Source: Candidatus Ornithospirochaeta avicola (GTDB lineage: Bacteria > Spirochaetota > Spirochaetia > Sphaerochaetales > Sphaerochaetaceae). Taken from it: a stretch of 64,000 nt of DNA. Every line of letters starts with the position of its first letter. The stretch's first letter is position 1. A program made the translations under genes and the position numbers. The DNA lies in the NCBI GenBank assembly GCA_019113245.1, contig DXHU01000020.1, positions 1 through 64,000 on the forward strand, written 5' to 3'. Shown in pieces: positions 27,387 to 36,298 of this stretch. A model generated the notes under the pieces. The model ran no database searches. It was given only the letters and a program-made list of their open reading frames with translations, and was not told where the DNA came from.

Positions 27387-27857
27387 ATGCTTAATATAGT
27401 GCTGGTGAACCCAGAAATACCTCAGAATGCCGGAAACATACTCCGCACTGCAATCGCAACAGAGGCTGTTGTTCATTTCATAAGACCTTTCTCTTTTTCT
27501 CTTGATCAGGCACACCTTCGCCGTGCATGCCTGGATTATTATCCAAAAAGGCAGGTTGTGATATGGGAAAGTGTGGAGGATTTTTTAAAAGAAAACGGAG
27601 AAAAAGAGCTTTTCCTTTTCACAAAGAAAGCAAAGAAGATTTATACTGATACAGACTACAGGGACAAAAAGGAGATTTTCCTCGTTTTTGGTAAGGAAAG
27701 CTCAGGACTTGATCCATCTCTTCTTTTAAAATACCCTGACCGTCTTTTGAGGATTCCTACAAGCAGCAGCGTAAGGAGCCTCAATCTTTCAAACGCAGTT
27801 GCAATTTCTGTCTATGAAGTGCTGCGTCAGAAAGGTTTTGATAAGGAGTGGTTATGA
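27387..27857 (+). CDS. trmL: tRNA (cytidine(34)-2'-O)-methyltransferase, TrmL-type
   Basis: This 156-residue SPOUT methyltransferase modifies the wobble base of tRNA-Leu in known members. It has the short TrmL length and its knot motifs: NIVLVNPEIPQNAGNILRTA, the middle LVFGKESSGLD and IPTSSSVRSLNLSNAVAISVYE at the C-terminal trefoil knot. It overlaps proC by 4 bases (ATGA) and heads a trmL-proC-serS operon. Confidence 0.92.
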   Translation: MLNIVLVNPEIPQNAGNILRTAIATEAVVHFIRPFSFSLDQAHLRRACLDYYPKRQVVIWESVEDFLKENGEKELFLFTKKAKKIYTDTDYRDKKEIFLVFGKESSGLDPSLLLKYPDRLLRIPTSSSVRSLNLSNAVAISVYEVLRQKGFDKEWL

Positions 27858-28630
27858 AAAAGATAGGTTTCATCGGATGCGGAAACATGGGAGGCGCAAT
27901 AATCAAGAGCCTGAAGGGAAGCTATGATTTGTTTCTTTACGACAGGGATGAGAAAAAAAGCCATGCACTCTCAGAGTATGGAAAAGTCTTAAATACTCTT
28001 GAAGAGCTTTTGTCATCATCTGAAATCATATTTATCGCAATAAAGCCCCAGATGATAACAAAAAATTTCCTCTCCTCAATAAGGCGGGATGGAAAAGAAT
28101 ATATCTCCATTGCTGCAGGAATCCCACTTGATGTGCTTGAAAGCAATCTCAGAACAGCAAATGTGGCAAGATTCATGCCAAATATTGCTGCAGAAAGGAA
28201 AGCTGCTATAACTGCAGTTGCAACAAGAAGCGATGATGAGTTTAAGAAACTTGCTTTCTCGCTCGCATCCTCCTTTGGAAAAGCAGTTGAGATTGACGAA
28301 AGCCTTTTTGATGCATTCATCGGCACAAGCGGTTCCCTGATTGCATTTGTTCTCAAGTTCATCTCATCTTCTGCCATGGCGGGGGTTAAAGCAGGATTTT
28401 CTTACCCTCTGTCTCTTGAGATTGTCAGAAATACAGTCATTTCCGCCCTCGCTCTTGACGGAGATCCGGATGATAACATCAAGAAAATATGCTCTGCAAA
28501 AGGCACTACCATAGCAGGCATCCAAATGCTTGAAGAAAACGGCTTTTCTAATGCATTATATAAAGCGGTTGAAGCTTCCAGAAAGAAGGAAGAGGAAATT
28601 GAAAAAAGAAGCAGGGAGAACCTTCTATGA
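27854..28630 (+). CDS. proC: Pyrroline-5-carboxylate reductase
   Basis: This 258-residue NAD(P)H-dependent enzyme performs the last step of proline synthesis. The N-terminal Rossmann motif is KIGFIGCGNMGGAI. FMPNIAAERKAAITAV marks the family, and the C-terminal GTTIAGIQMLEENGF matches the conserved PGGTTxAGL block. AAGGAG lies five bases before ATG 27854, which overlaps the trmL stop. proB and proA are 4.5 kb away in a separate unit. Confidence 0.93.
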   Translation: MKKIGFIGCGNMGGAIIKSLKGSYDLFLYDRDEKKSHALSEYGKVLNTLEELLSSSEIIFIAIKPQMITKNFLSSIRRDGKEYISIAAGIPLDVLESNLRTANVARFMPNIAAERKAAITAVATRSDDEFKKLAFSLASSFGKAVEIDESLFDAFIGTSGSLIAFVLKFISSSAMAGVKAGFSYPLSLEIVRNTVISALALDGDPDDNIKKICSAKGTTIAGIQMLEENGFSNALYKAVEASRKKEEEIEKRSRENLL

Positions 28631-29907
28631 TTGATATTAGAGAAATCAAGGAAAGAAGAGACGAGATAAAGAAGAACATTGAAAACAGGTTCATGAATGT
28701 TGACCTGGACAGGATTATTGCTCTCTATGACCAGAGAAGCGCGATGCTGAAGGAAATCGAGGCTCTCAGAGCAAAGAGAAACGAGAATGCTGCAAAGATG
28801 AAGGGAAAGCTTGAAAAAGCAGAGCGCGATACTCTTATCGAAGAGGGAAAGAAGATGAAGGCTGAGCTTGCCGAGAAGGAAGCGTCATTTAACGAGGTAG
28901 ACCTGCTCTTCTCTTCCCTTGCAAAGACCATTCCAAACTATGCAAGCAAAGAGGCTCCTGTCGGAAAGGAAGACAAAGACAATCTTGCAATAAAGTTTTA
29001 CGGAGAACCGAAGCATTTTGCATTCAAGGCAAAAGATCATGTTGCACTTGGAGAAGAGCTTGATATCCTGGACTTTGATTCAGGGGCAAAGGTTGCAGGG
29101 CAGAAATTCTATTACATCAAGAACAAGGGCGTCATTCTTCAGATGGCTCTTGAGCGCTATGCAATGGACATTGTTTTAAAGCACGGCTTTACACCGTTTA
29201 TCACACCGGACATTGCGAAGGAAGAGATTCTCAGCGGCATCGGATTCAACCCCAGGGGAGAAGAATCAAACATCTATACAATCGAGGGAACAGGTACATG
29301 CCTTGTAGGAACTGCAGAAATTACTCTTGGCGGCTATTACTCCAACATGATTCTCGATAAAAAAGATCTTCCTATAAAGATGACAGGACTTTCTCACTGC
29401 TTCAGAAGAGAAGCAGGAGGTGCGGGACAGTACTCAAAGGGACTGTACAGAGTACACCAGTTCTCAAAGCTTGAGATGTTCATCTACTGCCTTCCTGAGG
29501 AAAGCGATGCTTTCCATAAGGAGATTCTCTCAATTGAAGAAGAAATATTTTCTGGACTCGGACTTGCATACCGCGTAGTAGATACAGCCACAGGGGATCT
29601 CGGTGCACCTGCATACCGCAAGTTTGACATCGAGGCATGGATGCCAGGACGTGGAGAAAATGGTGAATACGGTGAAGTGACAAGCACAAGTAACTGCACA
29701 GACTACCAGGCAAGAAGCCTTAACATACGCTACCGCGATGATGATGGCAAAGTCAAATTCGTTCACATGCTTAACGGAACAGCAGTCGCGCTTTCCCGCG
29801 CAATCGTTGCAATAATGGAGAACTATCAGAATGAGGATGGCTCCATAACAATTCCGCCATCTCTTGTCCCCTACACAGGATTTGACAGAATTGAGAAAAT
29901 AAAATAA
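28627..29907 (+). CDS. serS: Seryl-tRNA synthetase
   Basis: This 426-residue class II synthetase charges tRNA-Ser. The first ~110 residues are the long coiled-coil tRNA-binding arm (Lys/Glu-rich). Motif 2 is SHCFRREAGGAGQYSKGLYRVHQF and motif 3 is near NGTAVALSRAIVAIMEN. The segment SNCTDYQARSLNIRYR is typical of SerRS. It overlaps proC by four bases and is the last gene of its operon, followed by a terminator. Confidence 0.97.
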   Translation: MIDIREIKERRDEIKKNIENRFMNVDLDRIIALYDQRSAMLKEIEALRAKRNENAAKMKGKLEKAERDTLIEEGKKMKAELAEKEASFNEVDLLFSSLAKTIPNYASKEAPVGKEDKDNLAIKFYGEPKHFAFKAKDHVALGEELDILDFDSGAKVAGQKFYYIKNKGVILQMALERYAMDIVLKHGFTPFITPDIAKEEILSGIGFNPRGEESNIYTIEGTGTCLVGTAEITLGGYYSNMILDKKDLPIKMTGLSHCFRREAGGAGQYSKGLYRVHQFSKLEMFIYCLPEESDAFHKEILSIEEEIFSGLGLAYRVVDTATGDLGAPAYRKFDIEAWMPGRGENGEYGEVTSTSNCTDYQARSLNIRYRDDDGKVKFVHMLNGTAVALSRAIVAIMENYQNEDGSITIPPSLVPYTGFDRIEKIK

Positions 29908-29914
29908 GCAGATG

Positions 29915-29940
29915 CCCATCCGTAAGGATGGGTTTTGTTT
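29915..29940 (+). terminator. Rho-independent terminator of serS
   Basis: A 7-bp stem CCCATCC/GGATGGG (29915-29921 and 29926-29932) with a GTAA tetraloop is followed by TTTTGTTT. Confidence 0.9.
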
Positions 29941-29954
29941 CAAGGAGGTAAAGT

Positions 29955-31400
29955 ATGGCAAGTGCTCTTATAACCGATTTCTATGAGCTGACTATGGCTC
30001 AGGGCTATTTTCTGAAAAAGCATAATCCTCAGGTTGTCTTTGACATGTTCTACAGGACAAATCCTTTTTCAGGAGGATATATAATCTTTACCGGTCTTGA
30101 GGAGCTTCTTACAGAGCTTGAGACCTTTTCGTTCTCTGAAAGCGATATAAACTACCTGAAAAGCCTGGATTTTTTCGATCCTTCTTTCATTGAATATCTT
30201 TCAACCTACCGTTTTCACGGAGACATCTATGCCTTCGATGAAGGAACACCGGCTTTCCCTAACGAGCCGTTAATCCGCGTGCATACCGATTTGATAGATG
30301 CCCAGATTATCGAATCCTTCCTTCTGAACAAGATAAACTTCCAGTCCCTCATTGCGACAAAGGCATCCAGAATGGTGAATGCCACAAAAGGAAACGGTGC
30401 GATAATGGAATTCGGACTCCGCCGCGCCCAGGGAGAAAATGGAGCTCTCTCTGCTTCCCGTGCATCTTTTATCGGGGGAACAAAAAGCACAAGCAACACA
30501 ATGGCGGGGAAAATCTACGGCATTCCTGTAAGCGGCACTATGGCACACTCCTGGATAATGAGTTTTGAAAGCGAGGAAGAGGCCTTCAGAGAATACTGCA
30601 GGATATATCCGGATAATGCGGTTCTCCTGATTGATACATATGACACGCTTGGAAGCGGAATCGACAGTGCGATAAAAATCGGACTAGAGATGAAGAAGAA
30701 AGGAAAGAAAATAGGAGTCAGGATTGACTCAGGAGACCTTTCATACCTTCCGAAAGTAATCAGAAGAAGACTCGATGAAGCAGGCCTTGAGAATGCAACA
30801 ATCTGCATCAGCAATGATCTTACAGAGGAGATTGTCTCCCAGCTTGTTGCTGACTCAGTTCCAATAGATTCATGGGGAATCGGAACACATCTTGTCACAG
30901 GCGGAAGCCAGGCAAGCCTGAATGGAGTATACAAGCTTGCTGCAAAGGAAGAAAACGGCGTTTTCATACCAAAGCTCAAGGTGTCAAACAGCTACGAAAA
31001 GACAACGAACCCGGGAATAAAGCAAGTTTACAGATTCTATGACCAGTACAGCATGGCAGTTGCAGACCTAATCACATTAAGTGATGAGGTGGTACCGGAT
31101 GGTGAGAATATCCATTTTTATCACCCGTTCAGCACCCAAGATCATTTTGTGCTGAAAAAGAAGAACTACTCATATAAGAAAGCTCTTCTTACAAAGAAGA
31201 TGGAAAAAGGCAGGAGATTATATAATGAGCCGGACATCCATGAGCTTCAGGACAGGAGCATTGCGCTTTTATCTTCATTTGACAAGAGCTACATTAGGCA
31301 GATAAACCCTCATATCTACAAGGTATCCCTTTCTGCAAAGCTAAGAGAAATGAAGACAAATCTCATCAAGGAGACAAAGGAAAGACAGGAGGAAAATTAA
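29955..31400 (+). CDS. pncB: Nicotinate phosphoribosyltransferase
   Basis: This 481-residue enzyme makes nicotinate mononucleotide from nicotinate and PRPP in NAD salvage. Features include the N-terminal LITDFYELTMAQGYF, MEFGLRRAQGENGALSASRASFIGGTKSTSN (the substrate and PRPP region near residue 150), GTMAHSWIM, and GVRIDSGDLSYL. It belongs to the longer Gram-positive-like pncB branch. AAGGAGG lies 7 bases before the ATG. It overlaps the next convergent gene by 4 bases. Confidence 0.93.
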   Translation: MASALITDFYELTMAQGYFLKKHNPQVVFDMFYRTNPFSGGYIIFTGLEELLTELETFSFSESDINYLKSLDFFDPSFIEYLSTYRFHGDIYAFDEGTPAFPNEPLIRVHTDLIDAQIIESFLLNKINFQSLIATKASRMVNATKGNGAIMEFGLRRAQGENGALSASRASFIGGTKSTSNTMAGKIYGIPVSGTMAHSWIMSFESEEEAFREYCRIYPDNAVLLIDTYDTLGSGIDSAIKIGLEMKKKGKKIGVRIDSGDLSYLPKVIRRRLDEAGLENATICISNDLTEEIVSQLVADSVPIDSWGIGTHLVTGGSQASLNGVYKLAAKEENGVFIPKLKVSNSYEKTTNPGIKQVYRFYDQYSMAVADLITLSDEVVPDGENIHFYHPFSTQDHFVLKKKNYSYKKALLTKKMEKGRRLYNEPDIHELQDRSIALLSSFDKSYIRQINPHIYKVSLSAKLREMKTNLIKETKERQEEN

Positions 31401-32314
31401 TCCTCCTTAACAGGCCATGATTCGATTAAAGAGAATATGTCCGTCTTCTGCAGCACAAGGAGCTTCTTCTTGACCTCGTCATTCAGTATTCCCTTATCTA
31501 CGTAGGGCTTCCATTTTTCTACGACGTTCTTTCCCGCAATCCTGTGGATTGAGAAGTTCTTCGTGTAGAACCTGTTGATGCCGCTGCACTCTGAGCGGTC
31601 CTCTATTATGCTCATACGGCGCGGAAAGCGGAATGCAAGATTAACAGAAGAAGAAATTGAGTATCCCATCAGATACACACGCACTCCATAATCTGCCATC
31701 TGATAGAACTCACCGGAAATATCCTCATCAAATGCTCTCAGACGCTGAAATAGTGCCCTGTCATAAAGCCCTAGCCCAAGAACTGGATATAAATTCATAT
31801 CCCAGACATTCTCATCAAGGGACGGTTTTAAGCTTACAGGATCAAAATCCTTTCCTCTGAGGTGTGGAGAGCGCAGTGTAGGAATCACATCGCCCTGACT
31901 GGAAATGAGAACCGGAGTGATTACTGCCGGATGGTTTTTCTCACTCATCATTTTTATCAGAGCTTCTCCGCTGTAGGCAATCATTTCTGTGTCAGAGCGG
32001 ACTACAAGGAAGAGTGTAGTGTAGCACTCATTGGAAAATGCGTTTATGGCTTCTCCTGTTGTGACTGCGCTTTTAAAAAGGATGAAATTCACATCCTGGT
32101 ATTTCTCAGTAAGACCATTTTCCTCTGCAACTGCTGCTGTGGTCATGACATGGAGGGAGAAATTCATGTTCTCAAGATACCATCTGATTGTGTTCTCAAG
32201 GTCCGAGATATCAGCCATGTCCAAAATGCCTATTGCAAGCTGTTCCTGACGATGGAGTGCTGATATCTTCATCTCCAGATCCTGTCTTCTGCGTACTACC
32301 CTATAACTCTGCAT
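31397..32314 (-). CDS. Glycosyltransferase-like protein of unknown specificity
   Basis: This 305-residue cytosolic protein looks like a GT-A-fold glycosyltransferase: an N-terminal segment on a short-range strand (SLHVMTTAAVAEENG), TTLFLVVRSDTEM in place of a DxD motif, and a GLGLYDRALFQRLRAFDEDISGEFYQMADYGVRVYLMGYSI region similar to the acceptor half of GT2 enzymes. The match is by feel, not by clear motifs. It overlaps proB by 14 bases, with GAGG 7 bases before its ATG, so it is the last gene of the yqeC-yqeB-proA-proB unit. Spirochaete cell-surface glycosylation is one possibility. Confidence 0.45.
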   Translation of the reverse strand: MQSYRVVRRRQDLEMKISALHRQEQLAIGILDMADISDLENTIRWYLENMNFSLHVMTTAAVAEENGLTEKYQDVNFILFKSAVTTGEAINAFSNECYTTLFLVVRSDTEMIAYSGEALIKMMSEKNHPAVITPVLISSQGDVIPTLRSPHLRGKDFDPVSLKPSLDENVWDMNLYPVLGLGLYDRALFQRLRAFDEDISGEFYQMADYGVRVYLMGYSISSSVNLAFRFPRRMSIIEDRSECSGINRFYTKNFSIHRIAGKNVVEKWKPYVDKGILNDEVKKKLLVLQKTDIFSLIESWPVKED

Positions 32315-33425
32315 ACTCTGTCCTCATACTGTCTTCGGGACGGAATACGATGTCCCTTCTTGTTCCAAGAATGCGCTCTGACTCATCCCTTGCCAGACCT
32401 GCAACTAAACGCAGAGAGGTCGAATTGAGAAGAGGAACTGCTTTGAAGAGATTCCTGCCTTCCCTGTCCGTAATGAATACGACCTCACCTTTTTCAAAAG
32501 TACCCTTGATTTCAAGAATGCCTCTGAAAAGCAGGGAACTGTTGTTTTCAAGAAGTGCTTTCTTTGCTCCATCATCTATTATTATCTTGGCCTTAGGCAT
32601 GCTGTTCATTATCCACCGCTGCTTCTGGGAAATCCTTTCCTTTGGAAGAATGAGTGTTCCAATGCTCTCACCTTCCATTATCCTGACAAGACTGTCTTTC
32701 TCATAGCCTGATGCAATAATGGTAGCACATGCACCGCGCTGTGCAATTTTTGCAGCAAGAAGTTTTGTCTTCATTCCTCCCGTTGAGAACTCACTGCCCT
32801 TTCCTTTTGCATATGAGAAAATCTCGCTTGTTATCTCATTGACTGTATCTAGACGGCGTGCATCTTTGTTTTTCTTCGGATCAGAATCATAAAGAGCATC
32901 TATATCTGTAAGCAATATGAGCAGATCAGCGTCAATCTTTGACGCAATATATGCGCTAAGACGGTCATTGTCTCCAAAATTGTTTCCGCTTTCAGAGGTG
33001 GAAATAACATCATTTTCATTGAATACCGGAATGACTCCGAGCTTTAAGAGCATGCTGACAGAACTTCTCAGGTTGTTATAGCTGGTCCTGTTGTTCATAA
33101 CGCTTCTGGTAAGCAGAACCTGAGCCGTTACAAGATTATAGATGCTGAAAGCCTCCTCATATGCCTGCATCAAAAGCGGCTGTCCTATTGCAGCAAATGC
33201 CTGACGCAGTGTTATGTAGCTGACTGCTTTCTCATGCTCAAGCTTCTTTGCTCCCAAGCCTATTGCACCGCTTGATACAAGAAGCACCTCTATTCCTTTT
33301 TCCCTGAGTTCTGAAACCTGACGAGCTATGTCAAATATGCGTGCACGGTTTATTCCGCTCTTATCTGAAAGCAGATTTGTGCCCACCTTGATTACAAGCC
33401 TCTTTACCTTTGAAAAATCTCTCAT
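32301..33425 (-). CDS. proB: Glutamate 5-kinase
   Basis: This 374-residue enzyme phosphorylates glutamate, the first step of proline synthesis. The kinase domain shows RLVIKVGTNLL at the start, VSSGAIGLGAKKL, NENDVISTSESGNNFGDNDRLSAYIA, and GMKTKLLAAKIAQ. The C-terminal ~90 residues (KAKIIIDDGAKKALLENNSSLLFRGI onward) are a PUA domain as in E. coli ProB. The ATG overlaps the proA stop by four bases. Confidence 0.96.
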   Translation of the reverse strand: MRDFSKVKRLVIKVGTNLLSDKSGINRARIFDIARQVSELREKGIEVLLVSSGAIGLGAKKLEHEKAVSYITLRQAFAAIGQPLLMQAYEEAFSIYNLVTAQVLLTRSVMNNRTSYNNLRSSVSMLLKLGVIPVFNENDVISTSESGNNFGDNDRLSAYIASKIDADLLILLTDIDALYDSDPKKNKDARRLDTVNEITSEIFSYAKGKGSEFSTGGMKTKLLAAKIAQRGACATIIASGYEKDSLVRIMEGESIGTLILPKERISQKQRWIMNSMPKAKIIIDDGAKKALLENNSSLLFRGILEIKGTFEKGEVVFITDREGRNLFKAVPLLNSTSLRLVAGLARDESERILGTRRDIVFRPEDSMRTEYAEL

Positions 33426-34699
33426 AAAAGATCCTTATGGGCAAATTTCCTTCTGCCCTCTGCAAAATCACTCACAACATCCCCGCAGCCTGAGAGAATC
33501 CACTTGCTGCTTGTAAGCCCCATCAGCCCTACAGGACCGCGTGCATGTATCTTGCTTGTGGATATTCCCACCTCTGCTCCAAGTCCGAATCGGTAGCCGT
33601 CAGCAAAGCGTGTCGAGCAGTTGATGAACACATCAGCACTGTCCACACTCTCAGCATACACACGGGCTGTTTCTTTGTTATCTGTGACAATGCTGTCTGT
33701 ATGATGGGAGGAGTATCTTTCAAGATGAGCAAAAACATCAGAAAGGGATGATACAACCTTGATATTGATTTCTTTGTCTAGAAACTCCATTCTGTATTCC
33801 TCGTCATCCTCTATCTTAATTCCCCCGATAAGAGAAAAAGCCTTTTTGTCTGAATGCATAACGACATTTTCCTTTTCAAAGGCAGCCTTCAAAAGAGGAA
33901 GGAAAGATTCTGATACATCTTCATGCACAAGAAGAGTCTCGATGCTGTTGCATGCAGATGGATACTGGCATTTTGAATCGACTGCAATCTTCACAGCCTT
34001 CTCAAGATCCGCATCTTTATCTACATATAGGGAACACACTCCGTCAGCATGTCCGAGGACTGGAATGCTTGTGTTGTCCATGATATAGCGTACGAAGCTG
34101 TTGCTTCCTCTCGGGATGACAAGGTCAATTATGCCGCTCAGTGAAAGGATTTCAGATACATCGCTATGGCTTTCCATGAGTATTACAAAATCCTCAGGGA
34201 TATCTGTTTTCCTGAGAGCTTTTCTTATCACCTCAAAAAGAGCTCGGTTGGAGTTCTTTGCCTCCTTTCCTCCTTTAAGGACAATCACATTACCGCTCTT
34301 GAGAGCAAGGCTGACTATCTGAATAAGAGCATCAGGACGCGCTTCAAAAATCATTGCAATGATTCCAAGGGGAACGGAAACACGCTTTAGTATCATCTCA
34401 TCACAGAGACTTCTTTTCTCAAGCACTTTATCAAGAGGATCTGAAAGAGAAGCAACGTCCTCAAGAGAAATCAGGCTCTGTTTTAGCTTCTTCTGGTCAA
34501 ACAGCAGACGGTGCCTGATGGAATCAGGAAGCGATGCAGCATTATCAAGATCCTTCTGATTCTCACTGAATATGTATTCTTTATTAGCAACAAGCTCATC
34601 CCTTATTGCCAAAATCGCCTTGTTGCGGCTCTCTGCTGATGAAGAAGAGAGAATCCTCTTTTTCTCTTTTGCTGATAAAATCTCCTCTGTAATGCTCAT
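33422..34699 (-). CDS. proA: Gamma-glutamyl phosphate reductase
   Basis: This 425-residue NADPH enzyme makes glutamate-5-semialdehyde in proline synthesis. Hallmarks are RVSVPLGIIAMIFEARPDALIQI (residues ~105-127), VLKGGKEAKNSN, VIPRGSNSFVRYI, and CQYPSACNSIETLLVH with the catalytic Cys. RFADGYRFGLGAEVGISTSKIHARGPVGL is at the C-terminus. The order proA-proB, with a 4-base overlap, is reversed relative to many bacteria. It follows yqeB by 19 bases on the same strand. Confidence 0.96.
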   Translation of the reverse strand: MSITEEILSAKEKKRILSSSSAESRNKAILAIRDELVANKEYIFSENQKDLDNAASLPDSIRHRLLFDQKKLKQSLISLEDVASLSDPLDKVLEKRSLCDEMILKRVSVPLGIIAMIFEARPDALIQIVSLALKSGNVIVLKGGKEAKNSNRALFEVIRKALRKTDIPEDFVILMESHSDVSEILSLSGIIDLVIPRGSNSFVRYIMDNTSIPVLGHADGVCSLYVDKDADLEKAVKIAVDSKCQYPSACNSIETLLVHEDVSESFLPLLKAAFEKENVVMHSDKKAFSLIGGIKIEDDEEYRMEFLDKEINIKVVSSLSDVFAHLERYSSHHTDSIVTDNKETARVYAESVDSADVFINCSTRFADGYRFGLGAEVGISTSKIHARGPVGLMGLTSSKWILSGCGDVVSDFAEGRRKFAHKDLL

Positions 34700-34718
34700 A
34701 GCTGAAAATTATAATCCT

Positions 34719-35513
34719 TTATTTTATCTCTCTCAAGGAAAAAGCACATACAAGCTCAAGAACTGAGCCGCTTATGCACCTTGCCTTGTCGCTGATTGTA
34801 AGATACTCTGCCTTCTCACCACGTGGATCTACATCTGCAATCTTCTCACCTTCATATAGTGTGCTTTTATCTCTGATCAGGCCTCTCAGCATTCCATCCA
34901 GCTTGCTTTTGACTTCCCTTTGGCCCACAGTCATTATTACATCACCCTTTTTCACTATGTCTCCGATCTTTTTCAAATTCACATTCACACCGTCAGCGGG
35001 ACTGTGGATTACACGCTCAAAAGTAAAGCCCTCAATGCTTCCGGGAATATTTGTATTCTCTTCTGCCCTTCCATTTTCGATAATTCTTCCAAGATTATGC
35101 CCTCTCTTTGTCTCAATGACATAGTCAGCATCAACTCCTGCAGTAAATCCAGGGCCGAGTGCTATTGTAAGCTCGGCCATTCCTTTTTTGAGTCCTGTGT
35201 TCCTCTTTGCCATTATCGCATCAACAATGACAGATGGCTTGAGAGCATCAAGACACGCCATGTCCTCATCAACAAGAACTGGAACAACGTGATCTTTCAT
35301 TAGCTCCAGAGCCTCTTTTACGCTCTTGGAAAGAACAGCACGAACTCCCTCAACCACTGCTTCGTTCTCATAAACAGCATCTGCAAGACTGACAGTGCGT
35401 CTGATTACAGTAGGCTTTGCTGTCTCAAGTGCAAGCACAGGAAAACCTGCTTTGAAAAGCCTGACGATTACAGCACTTGCGATATCGCCTGCTCCACGGA
35501 CAAGAATGATCAT
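34719..35513 (-). CDS. yqeB: Selenium-dependent molybdenum hydroxylase accessory protein, YqeB family
   Basis: This 264-residue protein belongs to the YqeB family that accompanies selenium-dependent molybdenum hydroxylases. It opens with ILVRGAGDIASAVIVRLFKAGFPVLALE, a nucleotide-binding-like loop, followed by the conserved RRTVSLADAVYENEAVVEGVRA. The middle has IVDAIMAKRNTGLKKGMAELTIALGPGF. The short length matches the enterococcal form rather than the longer E. coli YqeB. The exact reaction is not known; family members are linked to loading the labile selenium cofactor. It overlaps yqeC by four bases. Confidence 0.9.
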   Translation of the reverse strand: MIILVRGAGDIASAVIVRLFKAGFPVLALETAKPTVIRRTVSLADAVYENEAVVEGVRAVLSKSVKEALELMKDHVVPVLVDEDMACLDALKPSVIVDAIMAKRNTGLKKGMAELTIALGPGFTAGVDADYVIETKRGHNLGRIIENGRAEENTNIPGSIEGFTFERVIHSPADGVNVNLKKIGDIVKKGDVIMTVGQREVKSKLDGMLRGLIRDKSTLYEGEKIADVDPRGEKAEYLTISDKARCISGSVLELVCAFSLREIK

Positions 35514-36226
35514 AAGACCTCCCTTATAACCTCATCTCTTTTTATTGATGCAAAATAGCTTCTGCAAGGAGGCTGAGCTGCAATAACCTCAGCAATTGCA
35601 AGATCCGATGCTTTTTCTGCCTTGTTGAATATTATAACTGAATCTGATGAAGTCTCTTTTTTCTTCAGCAGGCCCTCTGGGTCAGAAAAATATTTAGCAA
35701 GATATCTTTTGTCAACTATTATCTCACTCTCTTCTCCGAAGGCAACAGTACATGATTTCTCAAACACGGCATCAAGACCCATTACAGCAATGAGAAGATC
35801 ATTTTTATCTAATATTACAGGATCTCTTTCTGTGTGCCATTTAATCGGCAGTCCCCTAGATCCATCTGCCTCTGCTATAATCACATCATAGCGTTCTAGA
35901 AGCACAGAAAGCACCTCAGGACGCGGAGAAACTGCCTTCTTTATGTCCATTTGCGTAGTTTCAGCGTAAAATACACTCTCACCCTTTTTCGCTTTGTGGG
36001 AAAGCACGTCTTTTTCTTTTGTGTATACATAATCTGTCAGATAGTCATGGAAAAGAGGATTTGCAAGCTTGACTGTTGTAGTGACAAGGACAGAAAGATC
36101 CTTCTTCCTCAGATATGAGCCCAGATTTTCCAAGAGGGTTGTCTTTCCTCCACCTCCTGTGATCGAAATCCTGATTTTATCTTTTTTCTCAATATGATTT
36201 GAATAAAGCGTTTCAAAAAGTCTCAT
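35510..36226 (-). CDS. yqeC: Selenium-dependent hydroxylase accessory protein YqeC
   Basis: This 238-residue protein matches YqeC, found with selenium-dependent molybdenum hydroxylases. A P-loop, ISITGGGGKTTLLENLGSYL, lies near residue 20, followed by VLVTTTVKL. IIAEADGSRGLPIKWH is the family signature near residue 120. It is probably a nucleotide-dependent maturation factor; its reaction is unknown. It heads the yqeC-yqeB-proA-proB unit and is divergent from a cation efflux gene. Start taken as ATG 36226; a TTG two codons upstream is possible. Confidence 0.9.
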   Translation of the reverse strand: MRLFETLYSNHIEKKDKIRISITGGGGKTTLLENLGSYLRKKDLSVLVTTTVKLANPLFHDYLTDYVYTKEKDVLSHKAKKGESVFYAETTQMDIKKAVSPRPEVLSVLLERYDVIIAEADGSRGLPIKWHTERDPVILDKNDLLIAVMGLDAVFEKSCTVAFGEESEIIVDKRYLAKYFSDPEGLLKKKETSSDSVIIFNKAEKASDLAIAEVIAAQPPCRSYFASIKRDEVIREVL

Positions 36227-36298
36227 CAGCAAATATTATAGCCCAACTTCAACATATTTTCTTGTTTCTTTTTCCCAAGATGGCTAAACTTCATTTTT

